Below the pieces are notes generated by a model, which saw only the letters and a program-made list of their open reading frames with translations, was not told the origin of the DNA and did not search any database. 64,000 nucleotides of DNA from Streptomyces sp. SCL15-4 (GTDB taxonomy: Bacteria > Actinomycetota > Actinomycetes > Streptomycetales > Streptomycetaceae): assembly GCF_033366695.1 (NCBI RefSeq), contig NZ_JAOBTQ010000001.1:5518001-5582000 (forward strand), read 5' to 3'. Below, piece after piece: positions 8,989-16,929 of this stretch (position 1 is the stretch's first letter; each line of letters opens with the position of its first letter). Made by a program: the position numbers and the translations under genes.

Positions 8989-10200
8989 TCAGCGCGAGGT
9001 GTCGAAGACCTCGTCGCGGGTGGCGGCGAGCGCGGACTCCAGCGCGCCGCGCAGTACGGGGTGTTCGCGGACCTCGCCGACGACGAGCCGGGGCCGGGCG
9101 GCGGCCAGCTCCTCCAGCTCGGCCTGGACGAGGGCCCGCAGCACCTCGCCGCCGGCCGTCAGCGCGGAGCCGCCGAGGACGACGAGTTCGGGGTCGAGGA
9201 CGGAGACGAGCGAGGCGAGACCGGTGGCCAGCCGGGTGGCGTAGGTCCGCAGCAGCTCCCGGTGGGGGCCGCTCTCGTGGTCGGCGGCGCGGGCCACGAG
9301 CCGGGTGGCGGCCTCGGTGTACGGGCCCGAGGGCACCGGGGATATGCCCAGTTCCCGGGCCAGCCCCGGCAGCGCCTGGGAGCCGGCCAGTTCCTGGTAG
9401 CCGCCGCTGCCCGCCCGGGTGACCTTGCGTACCAGCGGAGCGCCCGGTACCGGCAGGAATCCGACCTCGCCGGCGCCGCCGGTCCAGCCCCGGTGCAGCC
9501 GGCCGCCCAGCACCAGGGCGGCGCCCAGGCCCTCCTGGTTCCACAGCAGCACGAAGTCCTCGTGGCCGCGGGCCGCGCCGAGCCGCTGTTCGGCCACGGC
9601 GGCGAGGTTGACGTCGTTCTCGTACTCCACCGGCATCGGCAGCGCCGCCGCGAGGTCGTCGAGCAGCGTGGGGGAGTGCCAGCCGGGCAGGTGGGAGGCG
9701 TACCGCAGCCGCCCGGTGCCCGGGTCGAAGGCGCCGGGGGTGCCGATGACCAGCCGGTGCACGTCGGACCGGGTGAGCCCGGCGGCCTTGACCGCGCCGT
9801 CGAGGGCGTCGGTCACCTGCCGTACGACCGGCTGGGCGGGCCGCCGGCCGGGAGTGGGCAGCTCGAACTCGCCGACCGTGCGGCCGGTGATGTCGGCGAC
9901 GGCGGCCCGGACGCGGTGCGGGGTGACGTCGATGCCGGCGGCGTACGCCACGGCCGGATCGATCGCGTACAGCTGGGCGCCCGGGCCCGGCCGGCCCTCG
10001 CTGGTGCCGGTGACCCGGACCAGTCCGGCCGCCTCCAGGCGGGCCAGCAGCTGGGAGGCGGTGGGCTTGGACAGGCCGGTGAGCTTGCCGATCCGGGTGC
10101 GCGAGAGCGGGCCGTGCGCCAGCAGCAGGTCCAGGGCGGCGCGGTCGTTCATGGCGCGCAGGACGCGCGGGGTGCCCGGCGTACCGGCGGTTCCTGCCAT
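8989..10200 (-). CDS. csnR: ROK-family transcriptional repressor (CsnR)
   Basis: 403 residues from ATG 10200. An in-frame GTG at 10212 is possible because the AAAGGCAGG site lies closer to it. A winged helix occupies about residues 15-70 (recognition helix TGLSKPTASQLLARLEAAGL), followed by the ROK sugar-kinase-like domain. The usual ROK zinc motif with three cysteines is absent: the corresponding stretch reads GGAGEVGFLPVPGAPLVRKV. CsnR of S. coelicolor represses the chitosanase gene and its own operon until chitosan oligosaccharides appear. Its position as first gene before csnE fits autoregulation through the operator at 10291-10309. Confidence 0.85.
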   Translation of the reverse strand: MAGTAGTPGTPRVLRAMNDRAALDLLLAHGPLSRTRIGKLTGLSKPTASQLLARLEAAGLVRVTGTSEGRPGPGAQLYAIDPAVAYAAGIDVTPHRVRAAVADITGRTVGEFELPTPGRRPAQPVVRQVTDALDGAVKAAGLTRSDVHRLVIGTPGAFDPGTGRLRYASHLPGWHSPTLLDDLAAALPMPVEYENDVNLAAVAEQRLGAARGHEDFVLLWNQEGLGAALVLGGRLHRGWTGGAGEVGFLPVPGAPLVRKVTRAGSGGYQELAGSQALPGLARELGISPVPSGPYTEAATRLVARAADHESGPHRELLRTYATRLATGLASLVSVLDPELVVLGGSALTAGGEVLRALVQAELEELAAARPRLVVGEVREHPVLRGALESALAATRDEVFDTSR

Positions 10201-10290
10201 GGGGGTCCACACCTGCCTTTCCGGCCACCCAGCTTTTCAGTGCGCCGGGCGCGGCGTCCAGTCGTGATCGACGGGCGCCCGGAGATCACT

Positions 10291-10309
10291 GTTAGGAAAG
10301 CTTCCTGTT
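10291..10309. promoter_or_regulatory. Probable CsnR/ROK operator
   Basis: The imperfect palindrome GTTAGGAAAGCTTCCTGTT has AGGAA and TTCCT arms around AGC and lies 91 nt before the csnR start. Streptomyces ROK repressors of this group are known to bind AGGAAA/TTTCCT-type palindromes. This is the natural site for autorepression of the csn operon. Confidence 0.65.
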
Positions 10310-10441
10310 CGGGTGGGAGGAACGTAAGCCGAGGACGAAGGGGGCGTCAATAGGCGTCAACAGACAGCGGCCCGTGGGCAACGTTGTCGTTGCCCACGGG
10401 CCGGAGGGTCCGGGGTCCGGCTCCCCAGGGAAGCCGTACGG

Positions 10442-11548
10442 CTACTTCGCCGGCGGTGCCGGCCGCTGGGTGACGATCGGGCTCGCCGCCGCCGACTGCG
10501 GCGAGTCCGCGTTGGAGTACACCGACGGGGCCGCCACCGTCGCCGTCGGGTCCGGGGTGTCCTCGGCGTCCTCGACCGCCGTCGCGCCGCCCACGATCCG
10601 GATGCTCGCCGCGTCGAACGCCCGCTTGATCCGCCAGCGCAGCTCCCGCTCCACCGTCACCGACTTGCCCGGCATGGTCTTCGCCGAGACCCGGACCACC
10701 ATGGAGTCGATCAGCACCGAGTCCAGGCCGAGCACCTCCACCGGGCTCCACAGCAGCTCGTTCCAGGGCTCCTCCCTGGTCATCTTCTGGGCGACCTCGT
10801 CCAGCGTGGCCTTGACCCGGTCCAGGTCCTCGGCCGCCCGCACGGTCACGTCCACCCCGGCCGTCGCCCAGCCCTGCGACAGGTTGCCGATCCGCTTGAC
10901 CTCGCCGTTGCGGACGTACCAGATCTCCCCGCTGTCGCCGCGCAGCTTGGTCACCCGCAGCCCGACCTCGATCACCTCGCCGGTGGCCACGCCCGCGTCG
11001 ATCACGTCACCGACGCCGTACTGGTCCTCCAGGATCATGAACACGCCGGACAGGAAGTCCGTGACCAGGTTGCGCGCGCCGAAACCGATCGCCACACCCG
11101 CGACACCGGCCGACGCCAGCAGCGGCGCCAGGTTGATCTCGAAGGTGGACAGCACCATCAGCGCGGCCGTGCCGAGGATGAGGAAGCTCGCCACCGAGCG
11201 CAGTACCGAGCCGATGGCCGCCGAGCGCTGCCGCCGCCGCTCGGCGTTGACCAGCAGCCCGCCCAACGCGGTGCCGTCCACGGCCTGCGCGGTGCGGCCC
11301 ATCCGTTCGATCAGCTGGGTGATCGCCCGCCGTACCGCCGCGCGCAGCGCCACCGCCACGATCACGATCAGCAGGATCCGCAGGCCCATCGCGAGCCACG
11401 TCGACCAGTTCTGCTCGACCCAGCTCGCCGCGTTGGTCGCGCTCTCCTGGGCGTCCTGGAGCGTCGGCACGGCCGGGGTCGTCGACGGTGACGGCGACGG
11501 GGACGGCGACGCGCCGGCGGCCACGAGGAGGGCGGGCAGGGACGACAC
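10442..11548 (-). CDS. Mechanosensitive ion channel, MscS family
   Basis: 368 residues from GTG 11548, selected for the strong GGAGG site 9 nt upstream. After a Ser/Pro repeat (SPSPSPSTTPAVPT) there are membrane helices at about 43-62 and 100-120. The pore-lining helix of the family follows (SAGVAGVAIGFGARNLVTDF) and then the beta domain (ILEDQYGVGDVIDAG, and GEIWYVRNGEVKRIGNLSQG). The C-terminal 60 residues are low-complexity and probably cytoplasmic. MscS channels open on membrane tension during osmotic downshock. It stands alone, transcribed leftward, between csnR and the HNH gene. Confidence 0.88.
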   Translation of the reverse strand: MSSLPALLVAAGASPSPSPSPSTTPAVPTLQDAQESATNAASWVEQNWSTWLAMGLRILLIVIVAVALRAAVRRAITQLIERMGRTAQAVDGTALGGLLVNAERRRQRSAAIGSVLRSVASFLILGTAALMVLSTFEINLAPLLASAGVAGVAIGFGARNLVTDFLSGVFMILEDQYGVGDVIDAGVATGEVIEVGLRVTKLRGDSGEIWYVRNGEVKRIGNLSQGWATAGVDVTVRAAEDLDRVKATLDEVAQKMTREEPWNELLWSPVEVLGLDSVLIDSMVVRVSAKTMPGKSVTVERELRWRIKRAFDAASIRIVGGATAVEDAEDTPDPTATVAAPSVYSNADSPQSAAASPIVTQRPAPPAK

Positions 11549-11861
11549 GGCAGATACCTCCAGGTGCTGCGCGGTCCGGGCCGGCGGGGGCAAGGTCACG
11601 AAAAGGTCACCGGACGGACGGAACCACCACACTAACGGGGCATCGCGGTCGCTCCCCGTCGATCCGCGGGACGGGCGCACAGGAGAGACACGACTCACGC
11701 GGGCTTGAACGGGCCGTGGTCCGGGGGATGAATCAGATGTGGTCGAAAACACTCCCAGCCCGTTACCGGGACATGGTGGCGCTTCCACCAGGCATGAGGG
11801 GAGACTGACTGCAGATCGTCCCGGCGCGAGCCACGCGCCGCCGACGCCCAAGGAGGCACCC
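11549..11861. other. Intergenic region between divergent mscS and HNH genes
   Basis: 313 nt separate the two divergent starts. Apart from the ribosome binding sites at its ends (GGAGG for mscS, AAGGAGG at 11850-11856 for the HNH gene) I see only somewhat more AT-rich sequence around 11725-11765, where promoters for the rightward gene may lie. I see no clear hexamers. Confidence 0.4.
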
Positions 11862-12398
11862 GTGCCGCACGTCCTGGTCCTCAACGCGTCGTACGAGCCG
11901 CTCGGCGTCGTACCGCTCCGCCGCGCGCTCGTCCTCGTCCTGGAGAACAAGGCGGTCTCCCTGGAGGAATCCGGCGCCTACATGCACAGCGCGACCGTCA
12001 CCCTCCCCGCACCCAGCGTGGTCCGGCTCAAACGATTCGTCCGGGTTCCCTACCGAGGGCCCGTCCCGCTGACCCGCCGTGCGCTCTTCGCGCGCGACGG
12101 GGGCCGGTGCATGTACTGCGGTGGCGTCGCGACCAGCGTCGACCACGTCATCCCGCGCAGCCGCGGGGGCAAGCACGTCTGGGACAACGTGGTGGCCTCC
12201 TGCCGCCGCTGCAATCACGTCAAGGCCGACCGTCACCTCGTCGAGCTGGGCTGGCGCCTGAGGCACAAGCCCGCTCCGCCGAGCGGGCTTGCCTGGCGCA
12301 TCATCGGCACCGGACACCGCGACCCGCGCTGGTTGCCGTACTTGCAGCCGTACGGCGCGGATGACGCCCTGGCCCGGATCGACGGCGTGTCCGCCTAG
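11862..12398 (+). CDS. HNH endonuclease family protein
   Basis: 178 residues from GTG 11862, with AAGGAGG 6 nt upstream. The HNH fold spans about residues 78-125: CMYCGG, then SVDHVIPRSRGGKHVWDNVV, then CRRCNHVKADR. It therefore carries the two CxxC zinc knuckles and the catalytic DH and N. The N-terminal part (VLVLNASYEPLGVVPLRRAL) is typical of a widely conserved actinobacterial group. The family cleaves DNA, but the physiological role of this group is not known to me, and no methylase, terminase or phage gene is near. Confidence 0.88.
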   Translation: MPHVLVLNASYEPLGVVPLRRALVLVLENKAVSLEESGAYMHSATVTLPAPSVVRLKRFVRVPYRGPVPLTRRALFARDGGRCMYCGGVATSVDHVIPRSRGGKHVWDNVVASCRRCNHVKADRHLVELGWRLRHKPAPPSGLAWRIIGTGHRDPRWLPYLQPYGADDALARIDGVSA

Positions 12399-13347
12399 AT
12401 CCGGGCCGGCGTGTTCGTGCCTGGCGCAAGGGCGCGGTGGCGACTCGTCCGGCGACACGGTGCGCGGCCCTTCCAGGCGGGCCGCGCGGCCCGGGGTCCG
12501 GTCGCGCGGCCGCGTACGGCGCCGTGCCCAGGACGAACGCCGTCACCGCCGCCGCCCACGCACCCGGCCGCCCCGGCCGCGCCCGGTGGCGGCGCCCAGG
12601 CCGACGGCGGTGACGTAGCCGGACGCGGGGAGCCGGCTCAGGCCGGCGCCCGGCGGCCCAGGATGTTCGCGGAGCACGGCGGGCGGACCGGAGAGCCCGC
12701 CACGTGCCTGGCCGGTGTGCCTGCGGCCACGACGGCGGTGTCTCCCGGCGGGCAGCCGCCCGCGTGCCGGTCGTACGGAGCGCCCATCGCCGTCGCGCCG
12801 GCCCGTACCGGGGCCGCGTTCCCGCCGGTTCCGTCGTTCTTCTCCCGCCGGCCTCGCGCGGGCGGAAGCGCCCCGCCTGACGGCCGGCGGCGACCGGCCC
12901 GCCTTGGACCCCGGTGCCGCGGGGCCGGGCCGCTCGGTCGGGCCGGAGGTGCCGCCACGTGCCTGGCCGGTGTGCCCGCGGCCACGACGGCGGTGTCTCC
13001 CGGCGGGCAGCCGCCCGCGTGCCGGTCGTACAGAGCGCCCACGGCCCGCACCGGGGCCGCGTTCCCGCCGGGTTCGTCGTCCTTTTCCCGCCGGCCTCCC
13101 GCGGGCGGAAGCGCCCCGCCTGACGGCCGACGGTGACCGGTTCACCTCGGACCCCGGTGCCGCGCGGCCGGGCCGCTCCGTCGCAGGCTCGCCGCCCGAG
13201 CCGCGGTCTCGCGCTCCTGCGTCGGTCACCGGCCCGCGGCCGGATCACCCGGGCGCCGGTCATCCGGGGCGCGTGGCGGCGGGCTCACGGGGTAGGCCTG
13301 CCGTAACCCGTCCGAGCCCTCGCACCCGCACCGACAAGGAGGCCCCC
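12399..13347. repeat. 949-nt gene-free gap containing a tandem duplication of about 250 bp
   Basis: Two direct copies lie at roughly 12699-12950 and 12954-13190. Both begin GCCACGTGCCTGGCCGGTGT and stay alignable through GGGCGGAAGCGCCCCGCCTG (12861-12880 and 13104-13123). The offset falls from 255 to 243 nt along the copies, a 12-nt deletion in the second. Long open frames exist on both strands because stops are rare at this GC content, but none has a ribosome binding site, a recognisable domain or clear codon bias, so I call no gene. The copies have diverged at many positions, so the duplication is not recent. Confidence 0.7.
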
Positions 13348-13587
13348 GTGGCCGCTCGCCTCAGGATTCCGGCCCCGTCCAAACCCGTGGCGGCACCGCC
13401 CGCCCAGCCCGAGCAGGTTCCGCTGTGCGTCTTCAGCGCGGAGAGCGCGTGCACGCAGACCCCGCTGACCAGCGAACCGCCGCTGCCTGACGCCGAGCCG
13501 CTGACCAGCGAGCCCCCGCTCGCCGAGGCCACCCCGCTGACCAGCGAGGCGGACCCGGTCCCGGACTTCTGCGCGCCGGGGCTGTAG
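13348..13587 (+). CDS. Small protein with tandem PLTSE repeats, immediately upstream of malQ
   Basis: 79 residues from GTG 13348, which has AAGGAGG 5 nt upstream. It stops at 13587 with the malQ ATG as the very next codon, so the two are almost certainly co-translated. The N-terminus is basic and Pro/Ala-rich. The second half carries a 12-residue repeat, PLTSEPPLPDAE, PLTSEPPLAEAT and a partial PLTSEADPV. Cysteines are at 27, 35 and 75, the last in the tail DFCAPGL. There is no signal peptide or membrane helix. I recognise no family. Coding status rests on the ribosome binding site and the coupling. Confidence 0.6.
   Translation: MAARLRIPAPSKPVAAPPAQPEQVPLCVFSAESACTQTPLTSEPPLPDAEPLTSEPPLAEATPLTSEADPVPDFCAPGL
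13462..13560 (+). repeat. 36-bp tandem repeat inside the small malQ-linked gene
   Basis: Units start at 13462, 13498 and 13534, each opening with CCGCTGACCAGCGA; the third is incomplete. Changes between units fall partly at third codon positions, which supports translation in this frame. Confidence 0.75.
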
Positions 13588-15705
13588 ATGGCCGCGGCGC
13601 CCGAGGAGCACCCGGCGGACGACCTCGCCAGGCTCGCCGGGCTGCACGGGGTCGCCACCTCCTACCGCCCCGCCCCGGACCGTACGGTCCACGTTCCCGC
13701 CTCCGCCGTGACCTCCGCCCTCGCCGCCCTGGGCGTCGACGCGTCCGGCCCGGACGCGGTGCGCGCCGCCCTCGCCGACCGAGAACGCGAGCTGCGCGAG
13801 CGGCTGCTGCCGCCGACGGTGGTCCGCTGGGCCGGCGCCGAGCCGCCCGCGGCCCTCGCCGGCCTGCCCGCCGGCACCCGGCTGCGCGTCCGGACGGAGG
13901 ACGGTGAGGACCGGGATGGCCTCGCGGACCTTCCGCCCGGCGTCCACCGGCTGACCGCCACCGCTCCCGACGGCCGCACCGGTGAGGCCCACCTCGTCGT
14001 CGCCCCCGACCGGCTGCCCGCCCCGCCCGGCCGCTCGTACGGCCTCCTCGTCCAGCTGTACTCGCTGCTGTCCCACCGCTCCTGGGGCATGGGCGACCTC
14101 GCCGACCTCGCCGAGCTGGCGGGCTGGGCCGGACGCACCGCGGGCGCCGGCTTCGTGCAGGTCAACCCGTTGCACGCGGCCGTGCCCGGCGACCCCACCG
14201 ACCCGTCCCCGTACCGCCCCTCCTCCCGCCGCTTCCCCGACCCCGTCCACCTGCGGGTCGAGGACGTCCCCGAGTTCGCGTACGCCGGCGGCCGCGAGCG
14301 GCTCGGCGGGCTGGTGGAGCGGGCCGGGCGCCTGCGCGCCGCCGTCCTGGACAAGGGCGCCCTCATCGACCGGGACGCCGTGTGGGAACTGAAGCGGGAG
14401 GCGCTGGAAGCGGTCCTGGAGGTGCCTCTGGGCCCTGGCCGGCAGGCCGCCTACGACGCCTTCCGCGCCGCCCACGGCCGGGCGCTCGTCGACCACGCCA
14501 CCTGGTGCGCACTCGCCGAGGTCCACGGCCCCGACTGGCGCGCCTGGCCCGCCGCGCTACGCGACCCCCGCTCGGCCGGCACCGCGCGGGCGAGGTCCGC
14601 GCTCGCCGGCCGGGTGGAGTTCCACTCCCGGCTGGCCTGGCTCACCGACGGCCAGCTGCGCGCCGCCCAGCGCGCCGCCCGCGAGGCCGGCATGCCCGTG
14701 GGGATCGTGCACGACCTCGCCGTCGGCGTGCACCCGGCCGGCGCCGACGCCTGGGCCCAGCAGGACGTGTTCGCCGCCGGCATGTCCGTCGGCGCCCCGC
14801 CGGACGCCTTCAACGCCCGCGGCCAGGACTGGAGCCTGCCGCCCTGGCGCCCCGACCGGCTCGCCGCGACCGGTTACGCGCCCTACCGCGAGCTGCTGCG
14901 CGCCCTGTTCCGCTACGCCGGCGCCCTGCGCATCGACCACGTCATGGGCCTGTTCCGGCTCTGGTGGGTCCCCGAGGGCAGCCCGCCCACCGACGGCACC
15001 TACGTCCACTACGACGCCGACGCCATGCTCGCCGTCCTCGCGCTGGAGGCCACCCGCGCCGGGGCGGTGGTGATCGGCGAGGACCTGGGCACCGTCGAGC
15101 CCGGTGTGCGCGAGGCGCTCCAGCGGCGCGGAGTGCTCGGCACCTCCGTGCTGTGGTTCGAACGCGACTGGGAGGGCGACGGGCGTCCGCTGCCGCCGGA
15201 GCGCTGGCGTGCCGACTGCCTGGCCACCGCCACCACCCACGATCTGCCGCCCACCGCCGCCCGGCTCACCGGCGACCACGTCGAACTGCGCGACCGCCTC
15301 GGCCTGCTCACCCGGCCGGCCGCCGAGGAACGGGCCGAGGCCACCGCCGACGCGGCCGAGTGGCTGGCCCTGCTGGGCAGCCTCGGCCTGCTGGACCTGA
15401 CGGCGGCCGGGCCGCCCGGCTCCGACGAGGAGGAGGAGATCCGCGCCGTCCACCGCTTCCTGCTGCGCACCCCGGCCCGGCTGATCGGCGTCTGGCTCCC
15501 GGACGGCGCCGGCGACCGCCGCCCGCAGAACCTGCCCGGCACCTGGGACGAGTACCCGAACTGGCGCCTCCCGCTCGCCGACTCCGAGGGCCGCCCGGTC
15601 CCGCTGGAGGAACTCCTCACCTCGCCGCGGCTGCTGGGGCTGCTGGACGTACTGAGGCAGGGCCGTCCTCCGGAAGGGCGAGGACGGACCCGGCGGCGGG
15701 ACTGA
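13588..15705 (+). CDS. malQ: 4-alpha-glucanotransferase (amylomaltase), GH77
   Basis: 705 residues, the usual size for the actinobacterial type with an extra N-terminal domain (about residues 1-130). It transfers alpha-1,4-glucan segments between maltodextrins and releases glucose. Catalytic signatures are RIDHVMGLFRLWWVPEG with the nucleophile Asp450, VIGEDLGTVEPGVREAL with acid/base Glu498, and TATTHDLPPTAARLTGDHVE with the third carboxylate. The GH77 start YGLLVQLYSLLSHRSWGMGD is also present. ATG 13588 abuts the stop of the preceding 79-residue gene without a gap. A strong hairpin follows at 15714. Confidence 0.93.
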   Translation: MAAAPEEHPADDLARLAGLHGVATSYRPAPDRTVHVPASAVTSALAALGVDASGPDAVRAALADRERELRERLLPPTVVRWAGAEPPAALAGLPAGTRLRVRTEDGEDRDGLADLPPGVHRLTATAPDGRTGEAHLVVAPDRLPAPPGRSYGLLVQLYSLLSHRSWGMGDLADLAELAGWAGRTAGAGFVQVNPLHAAVPGDPTDPSPYRPSSRRFPDPVHLRVEDVPEFAYAGGRERLGGLVERAGRLRAAVLDKGALIDRDAVWELKREALEAVLEVPLGPGRQAAYDAFRAAHGRALVDHATWCALAEVHGPDWRAWPAALRDPRSAGTARARSALAGRVEFHSRLAWLTDGQLRAAQRAAREAGMPVGIVHDLAVGVHPAGADAWAQQDVFAAGMSVGAPPDAFNARGQDWSLPPWRPDRLAATGYAPYRELLRALFRYAGALRIDHVMGLFRLWWVPEGSPPTDGTYVHYDADAMLAVLALEATRAGAVVIGEDLGTVEPGVREALQRRGVLGTSVLWFERDWEGDGRPLPPERWRADCLATATTHDLPPTAARLTGDHVELRDRLGLLTRPAAEERAEATADAAEWLALLGSLGLLDLTAAGPPGSDEEEEIRAVHRFLLRTPARLIGVWLPDGAGDRRPQNLPGTWDEYPNWRLPLADSEGRPVPLEELLTSPRLLGLLDVLRQGRPPEGRGRTRRRD

Positions 15706-15713
15706 GGTCCGGC

Positions 15714-15767
15714 ACGGGGACGGCGGGCCGGAGCCGGACGCCGCCGCCCCCGGCCCGCCGTCCCCGT
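15714..15767. terminator. Hairpin after malQ
   Basis: A perfect 16-bp stem begins ACGGGGACGGCGGGCC (15714-15729) and closes at 15752-15767 around a 22-nt loop. There is no U-tract, as is usual in Streptomyces. Confidence 0.6.
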
Positions 15768-15817
15768 ACCCCGTGCCGGTAAGGCACCCCGGGCGCGCGG
15801 CCTTCGGCCCGGTTCGC

Positions 15818-15823
15818 TAACTT
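15818..15823 (+). promoter_or_regulatory. -10 box of a likely leaderless promoter
   Basis: TAACTT lies 6 nt before GTG 15830, with no ribosome binding site between, so transcription probably begins at or next to the start codon. Confidence 0.45.
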
Positions 15824-15829
15824 GAATGC

Positions 15830-16111
15830 GTGGACAAGAAGAACGCCCTGCGCGCCGGCGCCCTGGCCGCCGGTACGACGCTGATGATGCTGCTCATGTC
15901 GTCCCCCGCGCTCGCGCTGACCCGCGACGACGGTGACGACCCCGGCCCGCGCCTGAGCGTCATCCAGACGCTGGGCCTGTACGTGTTCCTCCCGCTGGTG
16001 CTGTTCGCGGTGATCGCCGGTCTGGTCATGGTGCTGGACAGGTCGCGGGCCAAGAAGGACACCACCTCGTCCAACATCAACGTCAAGCCCGGGGCCGAGG
16101 CCAAGGCCTGA
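15830..16111 (+). CDS. Small membrane protein of unknown function
   Basis: 93 residues starting at GTG 15830. A signal-like hydrophobic segment (AGTTLMMLLMSSPALAL, about 13-30) is followed by a short acidic outer stretch (TRDDGDDPGP), a second membrane helix (TLGLYVFLPLVLFAVIAGLV) and a charged cytoplasmic tail. If SPALA is cleaved, the mature protein has one helix with its C-terminus inside. I recognise no named domain. It stands alone between malQ and marR. Confidence 0.75.
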   Translation: MDKKNALRAGALAAGTTLMMLLMSSPALALTRDDGDDPGPRLSVIQTLGLYVFLPLVLFAVIAGLVMVLDRSRAKKDTTSSNINVKPGAEAKA

Positions 16112-16282
16112 CCGCCTCGCCGGTTCGTTCGCCGGGGGCGCCCGTCCTCCCGTCGGTACGCGCGTACGCCGTACCCGGGTGAGACCGGCGCCCCCGGCGT
16201 TTTCGCGTACGCCGCACCCGGGTGACCGGCACTCCGGCGTCCGCGCGTCGGCGCGTGCGCTCCGGGGGCCGGCCGGTGGCGG

Positions 16283-16783
16283 CTACTCGGCCGTGGTGGC
16301 GAGCAGCTTCCGCAACAGGCCGGCCAGCTGGCCGGCCTGTTCCGCGTCCAGGGCGGCCAGCGCCGCGCTCTCCTCGGCGAGGCCCGCGTCCACCGCCTCG
16401 TCGACCAGCCGCAGCCCCTCCTCGGTGAGGGTCACCTTCAGACCGCGCCGGTCGTGCGGGTCGGGGGAGCGGCGCAGCAGTCCGGCGCGCTCCAGCTTGT
16501 CCAGGCGGCCGGTGGTCCCGCCGGTGGTCAGCATGAGCGTGGCCGACAGCTCGCGCGGCGACAGCGTGTACGGCTCGCCGGAGCGGCGCAGGGTGGCGAG
16601 GACGTCGAACTCGCCCCGGGTGATGCCGTAGGGCCGGTACGCCCGTTCCATCCGGTCGCCCATCGCGCGGGAGAGCCGGAAGATCCGGCCGAAGACCTCC
16701 ATCGCCCGGGTGTCCAGTTCGGGACGCACCCGCGTCCACTGCTCGATGATCGCGTCGACCGGGTCGGCTGGCTGTGCGTGCAT
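16283..16783 (-). CDS. MarR-family transcriptional regulator
   Basis: 166 residues from ATG 16783. The winged helix runs from about residue 52 to 118: GEFDVLATLRRSG, recognition helix SPRELSATLMLTTGGTTGRL, then wing LRRSPDPHDRRGLKVTLTEE, which has the DxRG-type hallmark of MarR proteins. Dimerisation helices flank it. It is divergent from a DMT exporter gene and almost certainly represses both through the palindrome at 16835-16860. The ligand is unknown, although such pairs commonly respond to an exported small molecule. Confidence 0.9.
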   Translation of the reverse strand: MHAQPADPVDAIIEQWTRVRPELDTRAMEVFGRIFRLSRAMGDRMERAYRPYGITRGEFDVLATLRRSGEPYTLSPRELSATLMLTTGGTTGRLDKLERAGLLRRSPDPHDRRGLKVTLTEEGLRLVDEAVDAGLAEESAALAALDAEQAGQLAGLLRKLLATTAE

Positions 16784-16834
16784 GGGCCGAGTATCGGCCC
16801 CTTTCCGCTTGCCCGCAAGAAAGCCACTTGCAAC

Positions 16835-16860
16835 TAAGTAGCTTAGAGCTAAGCTACTTA
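16835..16860. promoter_or_regulatory. MarR operator palindrome
   Basis: A perfect inverted repeat has 12-bp arms TAAGTAGCTTAG and CTAAGCTACTTA around AG. It sits 51 nt from the marR start and 69 nt from the exporter start, in sequence much more AT-rich than its surroundings. MarR dimers bind such palindromes. Confidence 0.8.
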
Positions 16861-16929
16861 CCAGCTACCAAAGCCGCGCGACGGTTCGCCCCCGCGCGGC
16901 CACCGCACCGTGACCCCGAAAGGCCCGCC

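Noticed and set aside
11862..12398. Phage or homing-endonuclease origin of the HNH gene
   Set aside because: No intron, terminase or integrase is nearby, and this HNH type is a standard chromosomal gene in actinobacteria.
12301..13263. Open frames on both strands over the duplicated gap region
   Set aside because: They are very Arg- or Pro-rich, lack ribosome binding sites and show no consistent preference for silent changes between the two copies.
12399..13347. Possible CRISPR array or insertion sequence
   Set aside because: There are only two long diverged copies, with no short regular repeats, spacers, transposase or terminal inverted repeats.
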